Source of the DNA: Diploscapter coronatus
Taxonomy: Eukaryota > Nematoda > Chromadorea > Rhabditida > Rhabditidae
Assembly (NCBI GenBank): GCA_964036155.1
Contig: OZ038422.1
Span: forward strand, 41,935,201-41,999,200
Length of the DNA stretch: 64,000 bases
Direction of reading: 5' to 3'
A program made the position numbers and the translations under genes. The notes under the pieces were generated by a model, which ran no database searches, was not told the origin of the DNA, and saw only the letters and a list, made by a program, of their open reading frames with translations. This document shows, piece by piece, positions 19,110 to 32,576 of this stretch (position 1 is the stretch's first letter; every line of letters begins with the position of its first letter).

Positions 19110-22100
19110 ACAAGGAGTCAAAAATTTAAAGACTGAATAAAAATTAAAACCTCGAATTTTTCGAGAACGAAGTAAAAATAAACTTATCAATAAATCAGTA
19201 ACTTAAATTCTTCTCATTTTGAGCATCCTTTGAAGCTTATACAAGAGGAAAATTGCTTACAATTGAAACATTGGAAGATAAAGTCATTAATGAAAAAGAT
19301 AACACATCATAATTCTTAACGCCGACTTAAGATACTAATAATGAAACCTATTTTGAAACATGTTGAATAATTTGATGGTTCGCGATACAATCAATAACTC
19401 GGAATGCCTTTTTACGAATCAGAGAATGACTGTATCCCTATCTTCTTCATTCGATCTCTCAACTATCAAATCGGAATCAGACCCGCGAGTTTTCATTCTT
19501 TATTTTGTCATCGATAATTTCGACAGTCTGACATCTCACTTCTCTCTCGAATCTCCATAATATTTTTTGATTTTTGTTTGCTTCGAATTTCTCTCCGGTT
19601 TTCATATTTTTATCATCAATCACGTCTGAATTAATTCATTACATTGACTTTGATATGAAAATTTTAAAAATAAATGCCACGTAAGCAGGTAAGAGAGATC
19701 GGAGTTATTTTGGACGCATTTCATGGATTTAGGAGTCTAAAATTTATTTCGATAAAAATCAATGAGAAAAAAGCAGCAAGTTCGAAGCGTCTGTTCTTTT
19801 TCCCATGTGATAAGCTTATTTTCACGAGACCCAAAATGGAAAGTTTGACGAAAAATGGCTAATCTTTAGAATGCCAAAAATATTCACATTTCATATAATT
19901 CTTTTGAGAATGTCACATAAATTCTCCTGATTTGTAAATGGAGGGATTGGCTTTGAAATGACTTTGAAAGAGACCGCAAACAGGGTTTTGAGCCGTATTT
20001 GTGACTGCTAAATTTCGCATCAAACGCGCATAAATCTCACTTGCAAAATGATATATGCCCCCGGAAAAATCATAAAGTTCATTTGAGTTTCGAGATTTTT
20101 GGAGGGAGAAATGCTATTTAGGGAGCATAAAGCGAGCATTGTATCAGATGACAGCTTAGTAATTCGCTTTATGAAAATTTCGAAACATGCGCAAAATGCT
20201 TTTGGCCTTTAATGACGACTAAAATAGCGAGGTAATCAATTTGCAAAATAATTAAATGAAGATAATCTAATTGCATTCATAATTGTTCGAAGTGACAAAA
20301 ATATTATAGACTTCAAGATGATATACGTTTCAACGAATAATGACAAGATCCACCATTTCCAATAATAACCTTTCCGAAACATATCGCGTCAGACATTTTT
20401 ATCGAAATAAAGCTTAGGATGATTATGCATTCATAGCCAAACGCACTGCACATTTCTCATCTCCATGTGAAGGTGGGAGGCAGGAAGGAAGGGAAAAGGA
20501 AATATCAAAACACACTGCTAAATAAATGAAGTCGAATATCAAATGACCCATTAGTTAGTTTCCATACAATTCAGGGAACGAAATAAAAATTTGCTTTTCA
20601 CGATTTGTTGAGATCATTTTGACGCAATTGATCAAAAATCAACTGCAAAACAAGAAAAATGGAAAAAGCCAATTTTGGTAACCGACGAAATCAAAGAAAT
20701 GGCTTATTTACGTTTTCACGAGGTAACAAGAAAATCAAAGATAAGACAGAAAAGAGGATGATTTCTGCATTTCTGGAAAAAGTAAGGATGAAAAGGGAAG
20801 GGAGAATGACGTCCTGGTCGATCGATTTATCACTCGTTGCCCTGTTTACGTGTCGCTGCGTGCAACCAGACGAGTAAATCGAAACGAAAGTGGAAATGGA
20901 AATGGAGTTGACCAGTCAAAATCAGTGATGAAATGTTTCTAACCTCCAAAAACTAAACTAGTTTATATCAGGATTTTTTGCTTTAGATTCAATAAAATTC
21001 GAAGTCAACATGGTTTTTCAAGTATTTGTTTATGGGATATAGTGGAGCTAGAGAGAATTTTTTAGCCATACCGAAGAAAGCTGCATCTGAGTCAAAGATC
21101 AAAGTAAGTCGAGTATGACAAAAAATAATAACCGGACCCAAGAATTTCAAACCATAACGTGTGAAAATGACTTGTATTTTGAGAAGAAGAATCACCTAAT
21201 CTTGCATTCTTTTGATCTAATCACGGTTCAGACACTTCCTCGCAGAAATTAGCAATGAAAATTGTGATCGCAATCGCATGTAAACAGTATGCACCAGGGC
21301 TGTCACGTACAACAAAGTTTTGATCATGGAGTGACAAGTAAAAGAAGAAAACAAACTGAATTATGCTTTGCTCAAGGAAACTTCCCAAATACCCAAAACC
21401 TATTTATGGTCTTTCATCGTTCTAACCCCGAAAGAGAATGAATCGATTTTGGGACCGAGGGTTTTCGCTGATCTTTCGCAAATTTACGAGAAATCGTCCT
21501 AATCGAATTCATGACGTCGCAAGGTTGGGGAGTGCAAGATAGAATAGCTAGAAAAAGACAGAAGTATCCTTGAGTTTTCAAAAGAACGTTATTTTCAAGA
21601 GAAGTAAATTGCAATTTTTCCCGGTAAAAATATCTAAAATTTTAGAAAGTCAGAAAATTATAAATGGGACATGTAGGTTTGGGGAAGTAAATCAGGAAAA
21701 TGTCTAATTCCAGGGCAAATGCTGCGCGCTTTGACGAAATTAAAAACGAGGCAAAAATGAGAGAAAATGATGAATGAATAGGATCGAAAGAAAGACGAAA
21801 ATTCAGAACTGGTTATGTTTCTCTTTTTATTTTTACCCTTCTTGCCTCAAACCTCGGTCTTTTTCCTCTGGGGCTTCCCATTTCATCCTTTTGCTCTCTC
21901 AAAAATGCTTTCTATTTCTCTTACTCACGAAACTACGACTAAATGTGCATAATATTTGACTAAAGCGACATGTTTCATCATCATTTTCTGAGCAGGAAAT
22001 TGGCAAAATTATAGAAACATAAGATGGCAATAAGGAATTCGAAACTAATTGAATCTTGATAAAAATAACTCGAAAATTTAACGCACTCATTAAATTTAGC

Positions 22101-23164
22101 GCCAATTTTAATTGGTAAGAATATACATAATTGGATTAGAAAATTTTGCTCAGAAAATAAGGCAACATTTTCAAAAATAATAATGAAAAATTGATTTAGG
22201 ATGCTATATTTCCAGAAAACAAAATAAGAATAAGCGTTAGCCTCGTGTTGCGGCTAATTGTTTTGCTAATGATTGCATCATGTTTCATTTTTCGTTGTTA
22301 GGTGCAGATAGAATTTTGCAAAGACCAACCTATGCAGAATTGCAAAAAAAAATCGCTCAAAGGAATACAAATCATCTCGATCACTATTCAAAGGCTATTC
22401 TTCATGACAAGAAATGAAAAATTAGATTTTCCTAGCCTAGAAAAACTCAGAAGTATCTCAACCAATATTTCAAACCTACAAAAATTCTCAAAGATATCCT
22501 ATCCCATCTTCTAACGTTATTTTTCAACAGGTAAAACGAGTATTTTTTAGCCGACTAACCTTTGTTCGCCGTGTCCAAAATGCCTCAGTTTTCGTTGTTT
22601 CTGTTCCCTCGGCCGAATGATTCCAGGGACAACTGCTCTGTGTCTTTCCGTTCCTCTGTCTTCCTTCGCAATGATAAACCTGCAAATCAATGAATGAATG
22701 ATCGAGTGAAGAATTGCAAAAATTCAGGTATTCAATCTGGGCAATAACCAGAAATTAGCATAAATTAAGATAAAATAATATACATTTTCCTTCATTGAAA
22801 AACAAGCAGTCGAATTAAAATGGCTCAAGAGATCCTAGCGAGTTTTCGAATATTAACGACCGGTCTCACGAAACAGGTAAGCAGAAAACAAACACAAAAC
22901 AGAACATTTTAAAGAATAAAAAATATCCCGAACTAAATGACTCGTTTGTTTGTTCAAATAGGTAATTGCTCATCAAAAACCTAAAATTTTGGCATTCAAA
23001 TCGAACATATTTCCTTTCAAAAACGGAAAGATTTTCGATTTGTCCACCACAAGTAACTTTGTTTTTCATACGAAAGAGAGAATCTTGATAATATCTTCGG
23101 AGAAAAGGTTCCTAGAAGGGTTTTGGAGAATGAAAAAATTACTCAAAAGGCAATGAACGACTTT
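19110..23164. other. Intergenic, no gene supported
   Basis: AT-rich sequence without phase-consistent exons. A GC-richer island near 22560-22690 is open on both strands: + reads MPQFSLFLFPRP..., and - follows a TTTGCAG acceptor with about 30 sense codons. It might be a remote 5' exon of the NEDD4 gene but cannot be joined with confidence. The + frame at 20659-20877 (72 codons with ATG) is basic, low-complexity and unsupported. Confidence 0.4.
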
Positions 23165-23345
23165 CAAAGGGGGAGTGGGGGCTTAGAAAAAGAATGAAGG
23201 ATGGGAAGAGACAAGGTAGACTGAAGAGATGCGAGAGAAAAAGGAAAACGAGAAAGTGGAGTGAATGAAGAGAGAGAAGAGAAGCAGAATGAATTCGAAC
23301 GAAAAGAGACATGAAAGGAGAAACGACGAGTTCTTCCTTCGGCTG
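23165..23345. repeat. Purine-rich (GA) tract
   Basis: About 180 bases on the + strand are strongly purine-biased, with repeated GAGAGAAGAGAAG, GGAAAACGAGAAAG and similar words. The - strand frames over it (23139-23517) are Ser/Phe/Leu-rich products of this composition and not credible genes. Such mirror-like tracts can form triplex DNA or act as promoter elements. Function here is unknown. Confidence 0.45.
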
Positions 23346-23700
23346 GGTTGTTTTCTCTGCTTCTTTTCTGCTTTTCGAAATAAACGAGCGAATTATAAAT
23401 CTCACGCCGAAAAATGCAACATTGACAGGGAGAGGTAGAGGGAGGTAGGAAATCTGAAATAAGATGTTTGATTTTCAAAGTACCATTGGTCATTAAAAAT
23501 GTATTTATATGTTTCAAAACGTAATAAAATAATTATAGTTCTTCATTCTAGAATCTGGCGAAAGACCTTGTCCATTTCAAAACGAAATTTCTTTGTACTT
23601 GAAAACTTTACCTTCCTCTAGTCACCAGAATGGAGAGTAAAAATTCAATACAAATCAATTTTCTAAATTAAAGGATTTCTGAAAACAAACCGTCTAGGGT

Positions 23701-26700
23701 TCAATCCGAATCGGACAAATCGATGTAGCTGCCTCCGGTCAGTTCTGTCGCTGCTCGTTTCGGCTTCGGCGGAGCCACGTCGTCCTGAAAATGCATTGAT
23801 TTGAAAACCAAAAAATAACTAAAATGTTTCATCGCGAATAGAAAATATGTACTTCTCACGACGGGTATTTGGTCGCTGATTTGTTTGAAATAAAATAGGG
23901 AGAATCGATCAAATTGCTCACCTTATCATAGATATCATCGTCCAAATTTCTTCTCTTTTGTTTGGGTTCCCTCGTGGAGGAAGACATCATTGACGAGGAA
24001 CTGGTGTTGTTTCTAAATTCAAGTTTAAAATCTGTTATCAATTTTTCTTTTCCCAAAAATAAGTACTTTTCATTCAAATATGAGCAAAAGATAGAAATAA
24101 AGTTTGGGAGGAAAGCGCCCATTATTATTTCGAGAAAAATGAAGAAATAGAAATAGAAATCGAAAATACCGATTTCCCCTGAGCGTCCTGGAAGTGCCCG
24201 TCGCGTTGTCCTTTTCATCGTTGAGAATCTCGATGACCGTGAACAGCTGCTGGTAGCGATTTCGCAGAGGGGCTGCCTTCTCGAACCTAAAAATCACAAT
24301 AAAATCATCGACTAGAAATGGGATGTTTTGTTCGAAAATTTCCAAAAGAACCAAACCGATTATATGCCTTTCTGCATGTCCTATATATATATATCGATTT
24401 TTAAACAGACCCAATCAGTGAAGAAAAATAAAAATTGCAAGTATTCGATAAAAGTATTAATTTCAAAAAAAAAAAACTTACGACTTAGCAGCAGCAATGG
24501 CATCCTGAATGTAGTGCTTTGCGAGAAACTGCTCAGCCATTTTCTTGCCCTTCGTCAGGCACAAATTCGTGAAATTTTCCATGTGAGCCAGAACCTGAAA
24601 AAAATAAAAGTTAATTTAAAAATGGAAAAAAAAATTCTGGAAAGTTCATTGAATTCGAATTCTTCATATCAAAGCCACTATTTAAAGTGATTCAATTTTT
24701 CAAGAATTAGAAAAAAAATACCTGTTCAAGCGGTAATTTCATATGACTCGCCGACCCGGCTCGACCCGTTTTTCTGCTCATGTCTCGAAGGGAAGTGCTG
24801 AAGTTTTTAGTTGAATTTCACGATTTTTAGATCTGTGAAGATAATATGCGAAAAACAATTCAGTTTTTTGCTTGCAAATAAGATCAGAAAAATGAACAAA
24901 TAATGACAAGTTTCCGTATTTCTTTGAAACAAAACAAGAAATATTTCACTGCATGTTTTGCCATTTCAAAAACCATAACCTACCAAAAGTCTAATTTATT
25001 TTTCATAATTTCTCGAAATAATAATTGTATTCTTGAATCTATTAGTTTACGGAACGCATTTAAATAGCTAAATAATAAAATCATTAACCTCGTAGAATTA
25101 GCAGTTCCCTGCGGCATGAGAATGTCTCCTGCAGAAATGGTCTTCTTGATTAAACCCCCAATATGCTCCGCCACTTTGTTCGCTATGTCCACGTCATCTA
25201 TCAGAATCTAAAATCGTTCTTTCTTAGTTTCTTGGAAAGTTAACAAAGTTCATCCATATTGATTTGGAAGCATTATTCATCTTTTCTTTTCTACGAAGCC
25301 TACTTTGTCTCGAAAGTAAGCGACATTTCTTATAAAAATGCTAGATGAGCTGAGCAAATTCTTTAAGGAAATTTCAAATTGTTTTATCAAATCAAAATCG
25401 CCTATTTTTATAGGCTTTTGATTATATGATTTTGCTGAAGCCTACCTTGATCGCGTTCACAGTGAATCGGTCATCTTTGGACGGTTGGCGGGCCAGAATG
25501 TAACGCATCAGAGACATCGAGGGGTCGCGATCTGCAAATTTAAGTTCCAAAAACTCATTCTCTAAAGAAAGTATCCTTTTATTTTTAAAATAGAATCACA
25601 GTATCGCTCGTTAGCGCAAATTTACAAGAAAGCAATTTTTGTAGAATGAAGTAAGCGATAAGTGAACATTCTAGAATTGAGGAAAGAACAAACCCATTCT
25701 CCTGAGCAGGAGCAGAATGTTGGTGAGCGCTTCTCGGTGTTTTTCCGCACTCAGTTTCGGAATCGACGGGGCGATCCAGTCTATTGGGACGCCTTCCGCG
25801 TTTACTAAAAAAAAGGGCAATTTTAAGGATTACGGTAATTTTCAAAAACAAATTATCGAAAAAAACAACTAAATTCGCCTTTTCAATACGAATAACACAT
25901 AAAGGAAAGCATTATCTAATTGGGACCGTTTTTCTAATAAAATTTAAGAATTGCAACAAATTTACCCAATTGCCAGAAAATCCACTGCGAAGTGGTCTCC
26001 CAGTCCAGCGAGGCAGTGATCATCGCGGACATCGAATCTTTCCGGAATATCGTCACGTTTTCGCTGAAGCTTCGAAAATAAGCATTATTTTCTACGTTCC
26101 AGGGTTGTTTCATAAAGAATTACATTAACCCCAGGGCGTTAATATTCGTTTAGACAAATAATGTTGTTTCAAGATAACTTCTTAAAAGTTTCGAAACTCC
26201 TCGAAGATTTAGGCGAATTAGTTCGTAGTCATAAAATAATTTGAAAAATCTTCTTTCTAAAACTATTATTTCGAAAGAAATACTAACATAGCGATTTCTC
26301 CAACCAGATCATGGAGTTGTGCGCCATCGATTCCTTTGCAGATGGCGCCGATCAGATCCGGGTTGATTTGTGCCTGGAACTGGTCGAGAACATAGGGAAC
26401 CAGGTAGCCGAACAGTTGGAAGTCCTCCACACTTATATACTGCAAAAATTTGGAGGTTGATTTGAAATATTGTTTTATTTTGAATTTCATGGTCAATCGA
26501 AAGATTTTTGAGGATCAACCAAAGATGATCTACACAAATTTACCATCGCTTTGAAACTTATCCCTAATTTTCATGAATATCGATGAAAATTGTAAAATTA
26601 AAAAAAAAAAATATATATATATATGGCAAATATTCTGAGGAAATCATTGGAGTAACACAAGAAATTAATTTGAAAAAAACCAACCGCTAAATCCTCACAA

Positions 26701-29700
26701 AGCATGTCGATTTCGTTCTTCCCGCAACAATCCGCGATCTCCTTGTAAATCGCGTTCGCGTCCACTTTCATCTGAGATTCTATTCCTGAAAAAAATTATA
26801 ACAACACTTTCAAAATAGAAAAAAATGTTATTTATTGAAGAGTTGGGTCAGTTCGAGGGGAAATTTTGAAATGAAATGTGACTCTGATAATAATAAACAA
26901 AAATCCGAATTTTCTAAGAAACTCGAAAATTCGTTTACCAGATTTCATGAAGACGAGCAGCAGATAGGTGATCGTCTCGTCCCTGTCTCGCATCGAGGCG
27001 ATCAGAGAGACGATAGTTCGCTGGATCGGCTCGTTTTCCGCTGTGAAACTGAAAATTCAATTATTATCTCAAAATATAAAATAAGTTTCAGACAAACGAC
27101 ATTAGAAATTCCGTACTGAAGTTTTCAACTTATTGATTGAACGGAGAAATATATAATGAGAAATTTCTATAGCGATATTTCATTACAAAAGTATCTTGCC
27201 ACTAAATCGGCATTAGAAAACAAATAAGAAAAGGTGAGTTGTAAATGCAAGTAGTTGATTAAAAGTGCCTACCAAAGATTCCTGAAGATGACGAATAGGG
27301 AATGATTGAAGAATTGGTCGGTGGTGTCCTTCGACTCAAATGCGACCACCAGACTGTCGCCCTCGTTCGCGCCCTCGATCGATAGGGTTACTGCAATTTT
27401 CGAATTAGCGTAAATTGAGGACCCTAATTTTACCCGGCCCGATGAGCACCAACAGGGCCTGCGCCAGGTTCTCGATCACATCGTCGTCCACGTCGGAATC
27501 CTGCAAATTAGAAAATTTAAATTTTTAAAATCTCATTGAAAAACGAGGAGAATAACTTTTTCCTAGTTACAAAGATGATAACGCAAATTTGAAACGTATG
27601 AAATGCAATTTGTAACTAGTTTTTTTTTTTTTTTCAAAATTAAACAAACTTTTAGTTACGGAAAAACGATGGGATTAGATTTTAGGTTTTCTTTATAAAA
27701 TATGGAAGACTCGAAAACTTGCATCATCGAGCAGCTTTTGAAGAATTTTCTGGACGCCTTCGCTCTTCTCGTACATGTCCAATTCGGCAGATTTGAAGTT
27801 TTCCCTAAAAATAGCAATAAGTTTAGAAGAACTGGAAAAAATCAACCTCATTCCCTCGACGATATCCCTCCACTCGCCGCGCAGACCCTCGATCGCCTGA
27901 GCCAATTCCTGTTCGCGACGCTGTTTTTCTCGCTGAAAATTTGACGTCAACTTTCTCCGGATTCTTTTCTCGCTAACTTAGAAAATCTAGATCCCTATTT
28001 AAATAAGTTTCACATGTTGTATCAAAGCTTTGTTGAAATAATTATCGATATGCTAGGAGTTAGATAAAATAAAACGTTAAATAAAACATGTGTCAATAAT
28101 TTCCATTTCAGTTAAGTTTCAGAAATGTCAAGAACTGTTTTTGTGGACGGAAAAAATTAATCAGATGGATCGATTGCTAAACCAAAAGAAAAACATTGAA
28201 CAAATTGGCCCACCTCTTGTTCGACTTCATCCGAACTCTCGTCATCCATCATTTCCTCGTCCAGCCCAAACTGCTCCATCTTCACGCCCCCACTCGGGTG
28301 CACATTCGAGAAGGCAGCTCCCGTAGAACGGGCTGCGGGTTTCTCTTCTTTCCAATTTGCAGGATTTTCTGAAATTAGCATACCATGAAAATACACTGAA
28401 TCTCTCTGAAAGTTATTCTTTCAAGTTTCTTTTTTCAATTGGCTGCATCTTTCTGTTACAAATCATCAAGGGTTGTAAAAAAAATCAACATATCATCTTT
28501 TCGGAAAATCAACCTAAATATTTGAAAATTCCGAAAAAAAATTCAATGAAAAATTTGTGCACCTGTTTCAAGTTTCGCTGCCTTTCTACTTGCAGCTGAT
28601 TCCAAAGAATGACTCGGTTTGAGTTGAGGATTCATGACGATCGAAAATGAACCGCTTCTGCTCTTTTCCACTGGAGCGGCAGAAGTCCCAGAAGATGTTT
28701 GGGCTGAAAATTTTTATCTTTCATTTTTAGAGAAATTTTTTGTTAGAGCGAACTTTTCGAGAAATTGAAAATTCTAATTGAACGTTGTTTTGCTCGCTTG
28801 AAGAAGTTTAATCCTCAAAATTTCGCTATTTCTAATTTATCGAAAATCAACTCGAGTTAAACTTTTATCTACCGGTATTCGGTCCCGAGTTCGATTGAAC
28901 TGCACTGGAAGACGATGACTTGACTGGTTTCTCTTTGACATCTTCCGATTTTCTGAAATTGTTCGAGTAAGTTCCAAGAATTACATAAAGTTCAATAATT
29001 TCTAGGCTGTTCGATACGTGTATCTATGTCTGGACCTTATAAGAATGGAATATAAAAAGTAGAATACAAATTGGCGTACATTTCAGAAGCCGTAGGTCCT
29101 TCATCACTTCTGACGAAGTCCTTCCACAATTTCCTCACTTCTTCTCGGATAGTCTTGTCCAGGCGGGAATTCTCCAGAATAGTCACCAAAGAACTAAAAC
29201 CAACTTTAAAAAGTTGAATGATGAAAACAAGTTTCAAAAAGATTTCAAATATCCTCCTATTGAAAGAAGACAGACGATATGATTTGTCTGTGTAGTAAAA
29301 ATAAGTGTCATAATACAGTTGAAATTTTCAGCGATTGAAATAAGTTGCAAAACCACTTCAAAATGTCTTTTCAACGGATAAGCGATAATAAGTGATCGTT
29401 TTGAACATAAAAATTCAAATACCCTACCCTTGATAGCAGTCAGCAATGGGGCGCATCGCCTGGTTGATTGCCTTCTTCATCGACTCTGCCAATGGAGGGT
29501 GCAATACAGGGACTGTCTGAAAAGTCAAAGATTATTTTCATAAGTTTCAAAAAATCTTTATATTTTGCGGAATTTCGATGTAGACAATGATTTCACACTG
29601 AAGGGAGGGTATTCAAAATTCTAATCGCAAAAAATCGATGTTTCAGAATTATTATTGTTTTCAATTTTAATTTTAATTTTACAAGTCAATGGAAGTAGAT

Positions 29701-32562
29701 ATATTGAAAAAAATATGTGTTCAAAATTATCTTATTTGCATTACTAGTTCAACGATTTTCAGCGAATCTCCTATCGCGTAAATATCACCTTGCAAACGAA
29801 TTCGAGGATGGAGTTGGCGAATGGGTGGTGCAAGTTGAGATAGAAGCGAATGAGAGCGATGACGGGCTCGATTGCGTAGTAGGGCACTGAGGGCTCGTAG
29901 AACATCCAGTCCATCCACAGCACCATCTTGCACCATTGCTGCTCCGCGCCCACCTGAAACAGAATAGTAAAAAATAGCATGAAATTAAAAATGAATTCCT
30001 ACTTGAAAAATGTAAGCTCCTTGGAATGCAACTAAAACTTCATTTACCTGAAGCCTATTCGAACCTTTTAAGGAGCCAAAATGAGCTTTTCGAAGAAAAT
30101 AGGAATAAGATTAAAAAAAAAGGAATCATAAAACTCTCACCGCCGCACTAACGAGCAACAAATTGATGAGATGAACCCTCGACTCGACAATCAGATTCAT
30201 GTCCTTGACCGTGAAGTACAGGATGTAACGAATCAGCTCTGCACGCATTGAACTTGCATCCGGATCGCGTAGATACTCAAAATGACAGAATATAGTATGT
30301 TTCAAAGAGAACCCAAAAGCATAGAGTATTTGACGTTATAATCGACGGTGATTTAAAAAGATTATCGATAAGAAAGAAAAAAACTAACCGCATTCGAGAA
30401 CCATTCGAAGTATTTCTCCAATTGTGGTTGTTTAACGTGCAGAAGCATGAATTCTACTTTTCTGGCGATCTGAAAATTCTCTTTTTGAAATATAAGATTT
30501 TTTTTGGAAAAAATCGACTATCCTAATGCTGAAAAGTACAAAATTCAACTTTTCAAGCCATCTATTTTTGAACTGACTGAACTCAACAAGAAAAACGATA
30601 AAAATTGGAAAAAAAAATCTCGAACCTCCGGCGCGACGCGATTTTGATGGAACTGCGGATGCACAGAGCGGAAGAACAATTCATCGAATGCTGAGAAAAT
30701 GGTTTTTTTTTTTTGAGAAAAAAACATAAAAGAACTTACTATTCAAGTGGAACTTGTTCGGCTCAGAGACGTACTCCTTCCAGAGGGCAGAAATTTGCGC
30801 AATTTTGCTGAGTCTCAGCAAAACCAGACCCAAATCGCGACCCAGCATTTGGGCGTCCTGAGGGCGTAGTCTGAAAATGACGATTTAAAAATTTTAGAAT
30901 TTACTTTTCTAAGCAATCTGTTAATCGGTCAAAAACAAGACGTTGTGCTCTTTTTATAGGAATGAGATGAAACTTATTTAAAGTACAAACTTTCAAATGC
31001 TCGATCATTCTAAATTGTGCAGATTTTTCATTTTTTTTATAGAAACGAGAATTCTCCTAATATTCAAATAAAAAAATGACCTGATCAAATAGACGACGAG
31101 ATTGACCATGTTCTGTTTGAGTGGCTCGTTTACAGGAGCGTTGCCCAGGTCGATGATGAGATGGGCGAAAGTGGCGATAGAGACCTGGGCCAACAGGGCG
31201 CCCGGCTTGAGGGAGGCTACCCACGGCTCGTTCTCCAAGAGCAGGCTCGTCAGACCGGAAGAGGTCTAAAATAGTGTTTCAAAAAGGATTGATTTGCTAG
31301 AAAGTACCATCAAATTTTGCTGTGATCATAAAAATCGGGAGATTTTAAGATTTTAGCTGCTGAATAGACGTCAAAGATGGTTTCTCTTGTTCGATGAGTA
31401 TTGTAAAAATATTCCTCGTCGCATTATCATTAAAATTTTTATAACAACTCGAAAATATTTAAAGCAGGTTTTAAACGTGCTATTTAAACTCTAGCATCTT
31501 TTTTCAGAACAGTCCTCTACTTTTTTATCTTCTCAGATTGACGATTTTCAATGAAAATCCTACCCTCAATTTGCTCTGCCAGTCTCCGGATCCATTGAGA
31601 CATCGGACGAGATTCATTATCACGTTGTCGATCTGAAAATCTCCCTTTTTTCAAAAATTGTCACTTTTTGAAATTCTGGCAACCACATATCCGTTTAAAT
31701 TTCGCACCCCTCCTTACACGTGAATCTGCAAAAACGACAGCCCAACCCGCGAGTGTGGCCTTTTATTTGCATTTATTTTCTCCCTAAAGATAAAGAATTT
31801 CTCGAACCTTGGGAATGTTCATTTTGATGCCCTCCCTGAAGAAGACGATGATCTGGTCTCGGGCGACTTCCTGCAGTTTGGGATACAATTCGATGAGCAC
31901 CATGTTCATATGGCAGAGCACTGTGTACCACTGGTCGGGCGAGAGCACCGTCATGTGATTCAGCCACTGAAGCTCACTTTACAAAATTCCTACTAAAATC
32001 ATCATATTTTGAATTCTATAAAACCACTGAAATTAGAGCTTTGAGTTAAAGTATTTCTTAAAATCGATCCACTGATTATTTCTTTGAATTCCACATGACT
32101 TTTCTTCTGGAAAATAAAAACTCCTGAACCTTCTGATACTCGCTGGGCTTGGTGAGAAAGTGGAAGAGAAGACCGAGAAGAACCTGCTCTCGGGACGGAC
32201 CGTCGCCCGCCATTTTCAGCAGGATGTCTGAGGCTTCCTGGAAAATGCTCAATAAATTCGACCCGAATAAGTTCATAAATTCTTGACGAAAATAGAGGTG
32301 TGTGACAAAAAGATGCAGCGAGAGTGGCGTTTTCTTCCATAAACAAATTATATCTATCTATATATAGTATAGTATTCGAAATAAAATCATAGATTTTCCC
32401 CCGAAAAAATTCTCGATTAACCTTATCACTGAGTCCGTTGATTTTGGCAGCGACATTCGTGGACTGGACGGCCATGTTGAGCGCGTTGTCGTTCGGATTG
32501 TCCGCTCTGTTCCGCATGTTCACCAGCGCGCACACGCGCGCCAACATTTCCGGATCAGCCAT
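23701..32562 (-). CDS. INTS3: Integrator complex subunit 3 (INTS3 / SOSS-A)
   Basis: Subunit of the nuclear Integrator complex, which cleaves snRNA and attenuated nascent transcripts. In animals it also scaffolds the SOSS single-strand-DNA complex. Thirty-one coding exons keep phase: 32562-32422, 32237-32130, 31966-31808, 31632-31564, 31265-31081, 30870-30740, 30690-30626, 30469-30389, 30275-30141, 29953-29789, 29516-29428, 29193-29080, 28952-28873, 28703-28563, 28368-28214, 27932-27847, 27804-27723, 27500-27434, 27390-27273, 27048-26939, 26785-26685, 26439-26288, 26063-25966, 25804-25694, 25531-25446, 25207-25089, 24797-24722, 24594-24482, 24286-24170, 24012-23922, 23784-23701 (1142 residues; human about 1040). 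Matches to the human protein include GLTSLLLEN...AHLIIDLG, YLRDPDASSMRAELIRYI, MDWMFYEPS...IEPVIALI and SLDWETTSQWIFWQL. The basic tail ends in SDSD, like human INTS3. The middle (28214-28952) is a Ser-rich, acidic linker. The intron after 27723 has a GC donor (GCAAGT). The start ATG is seven bases after a TTGCAG acceptor. Confidence 0.92.
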
Positions 32563-32569
32563 CAACTGG

Positions 32570-32576
32570 CTGCAAG
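32570..32576 (-). promoter_or_regulatory. Probable SL trans-splice acceptor for INTS3
   Basis: On the - strand CTTGCAG is followed by seven bases and then the ATG of INTS3. No in-phase coding exon is visible upstream. A spliced-leader acceptor would explain this start. The alternative is a short upstream exon I cannot see. Confidence 0.45.
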
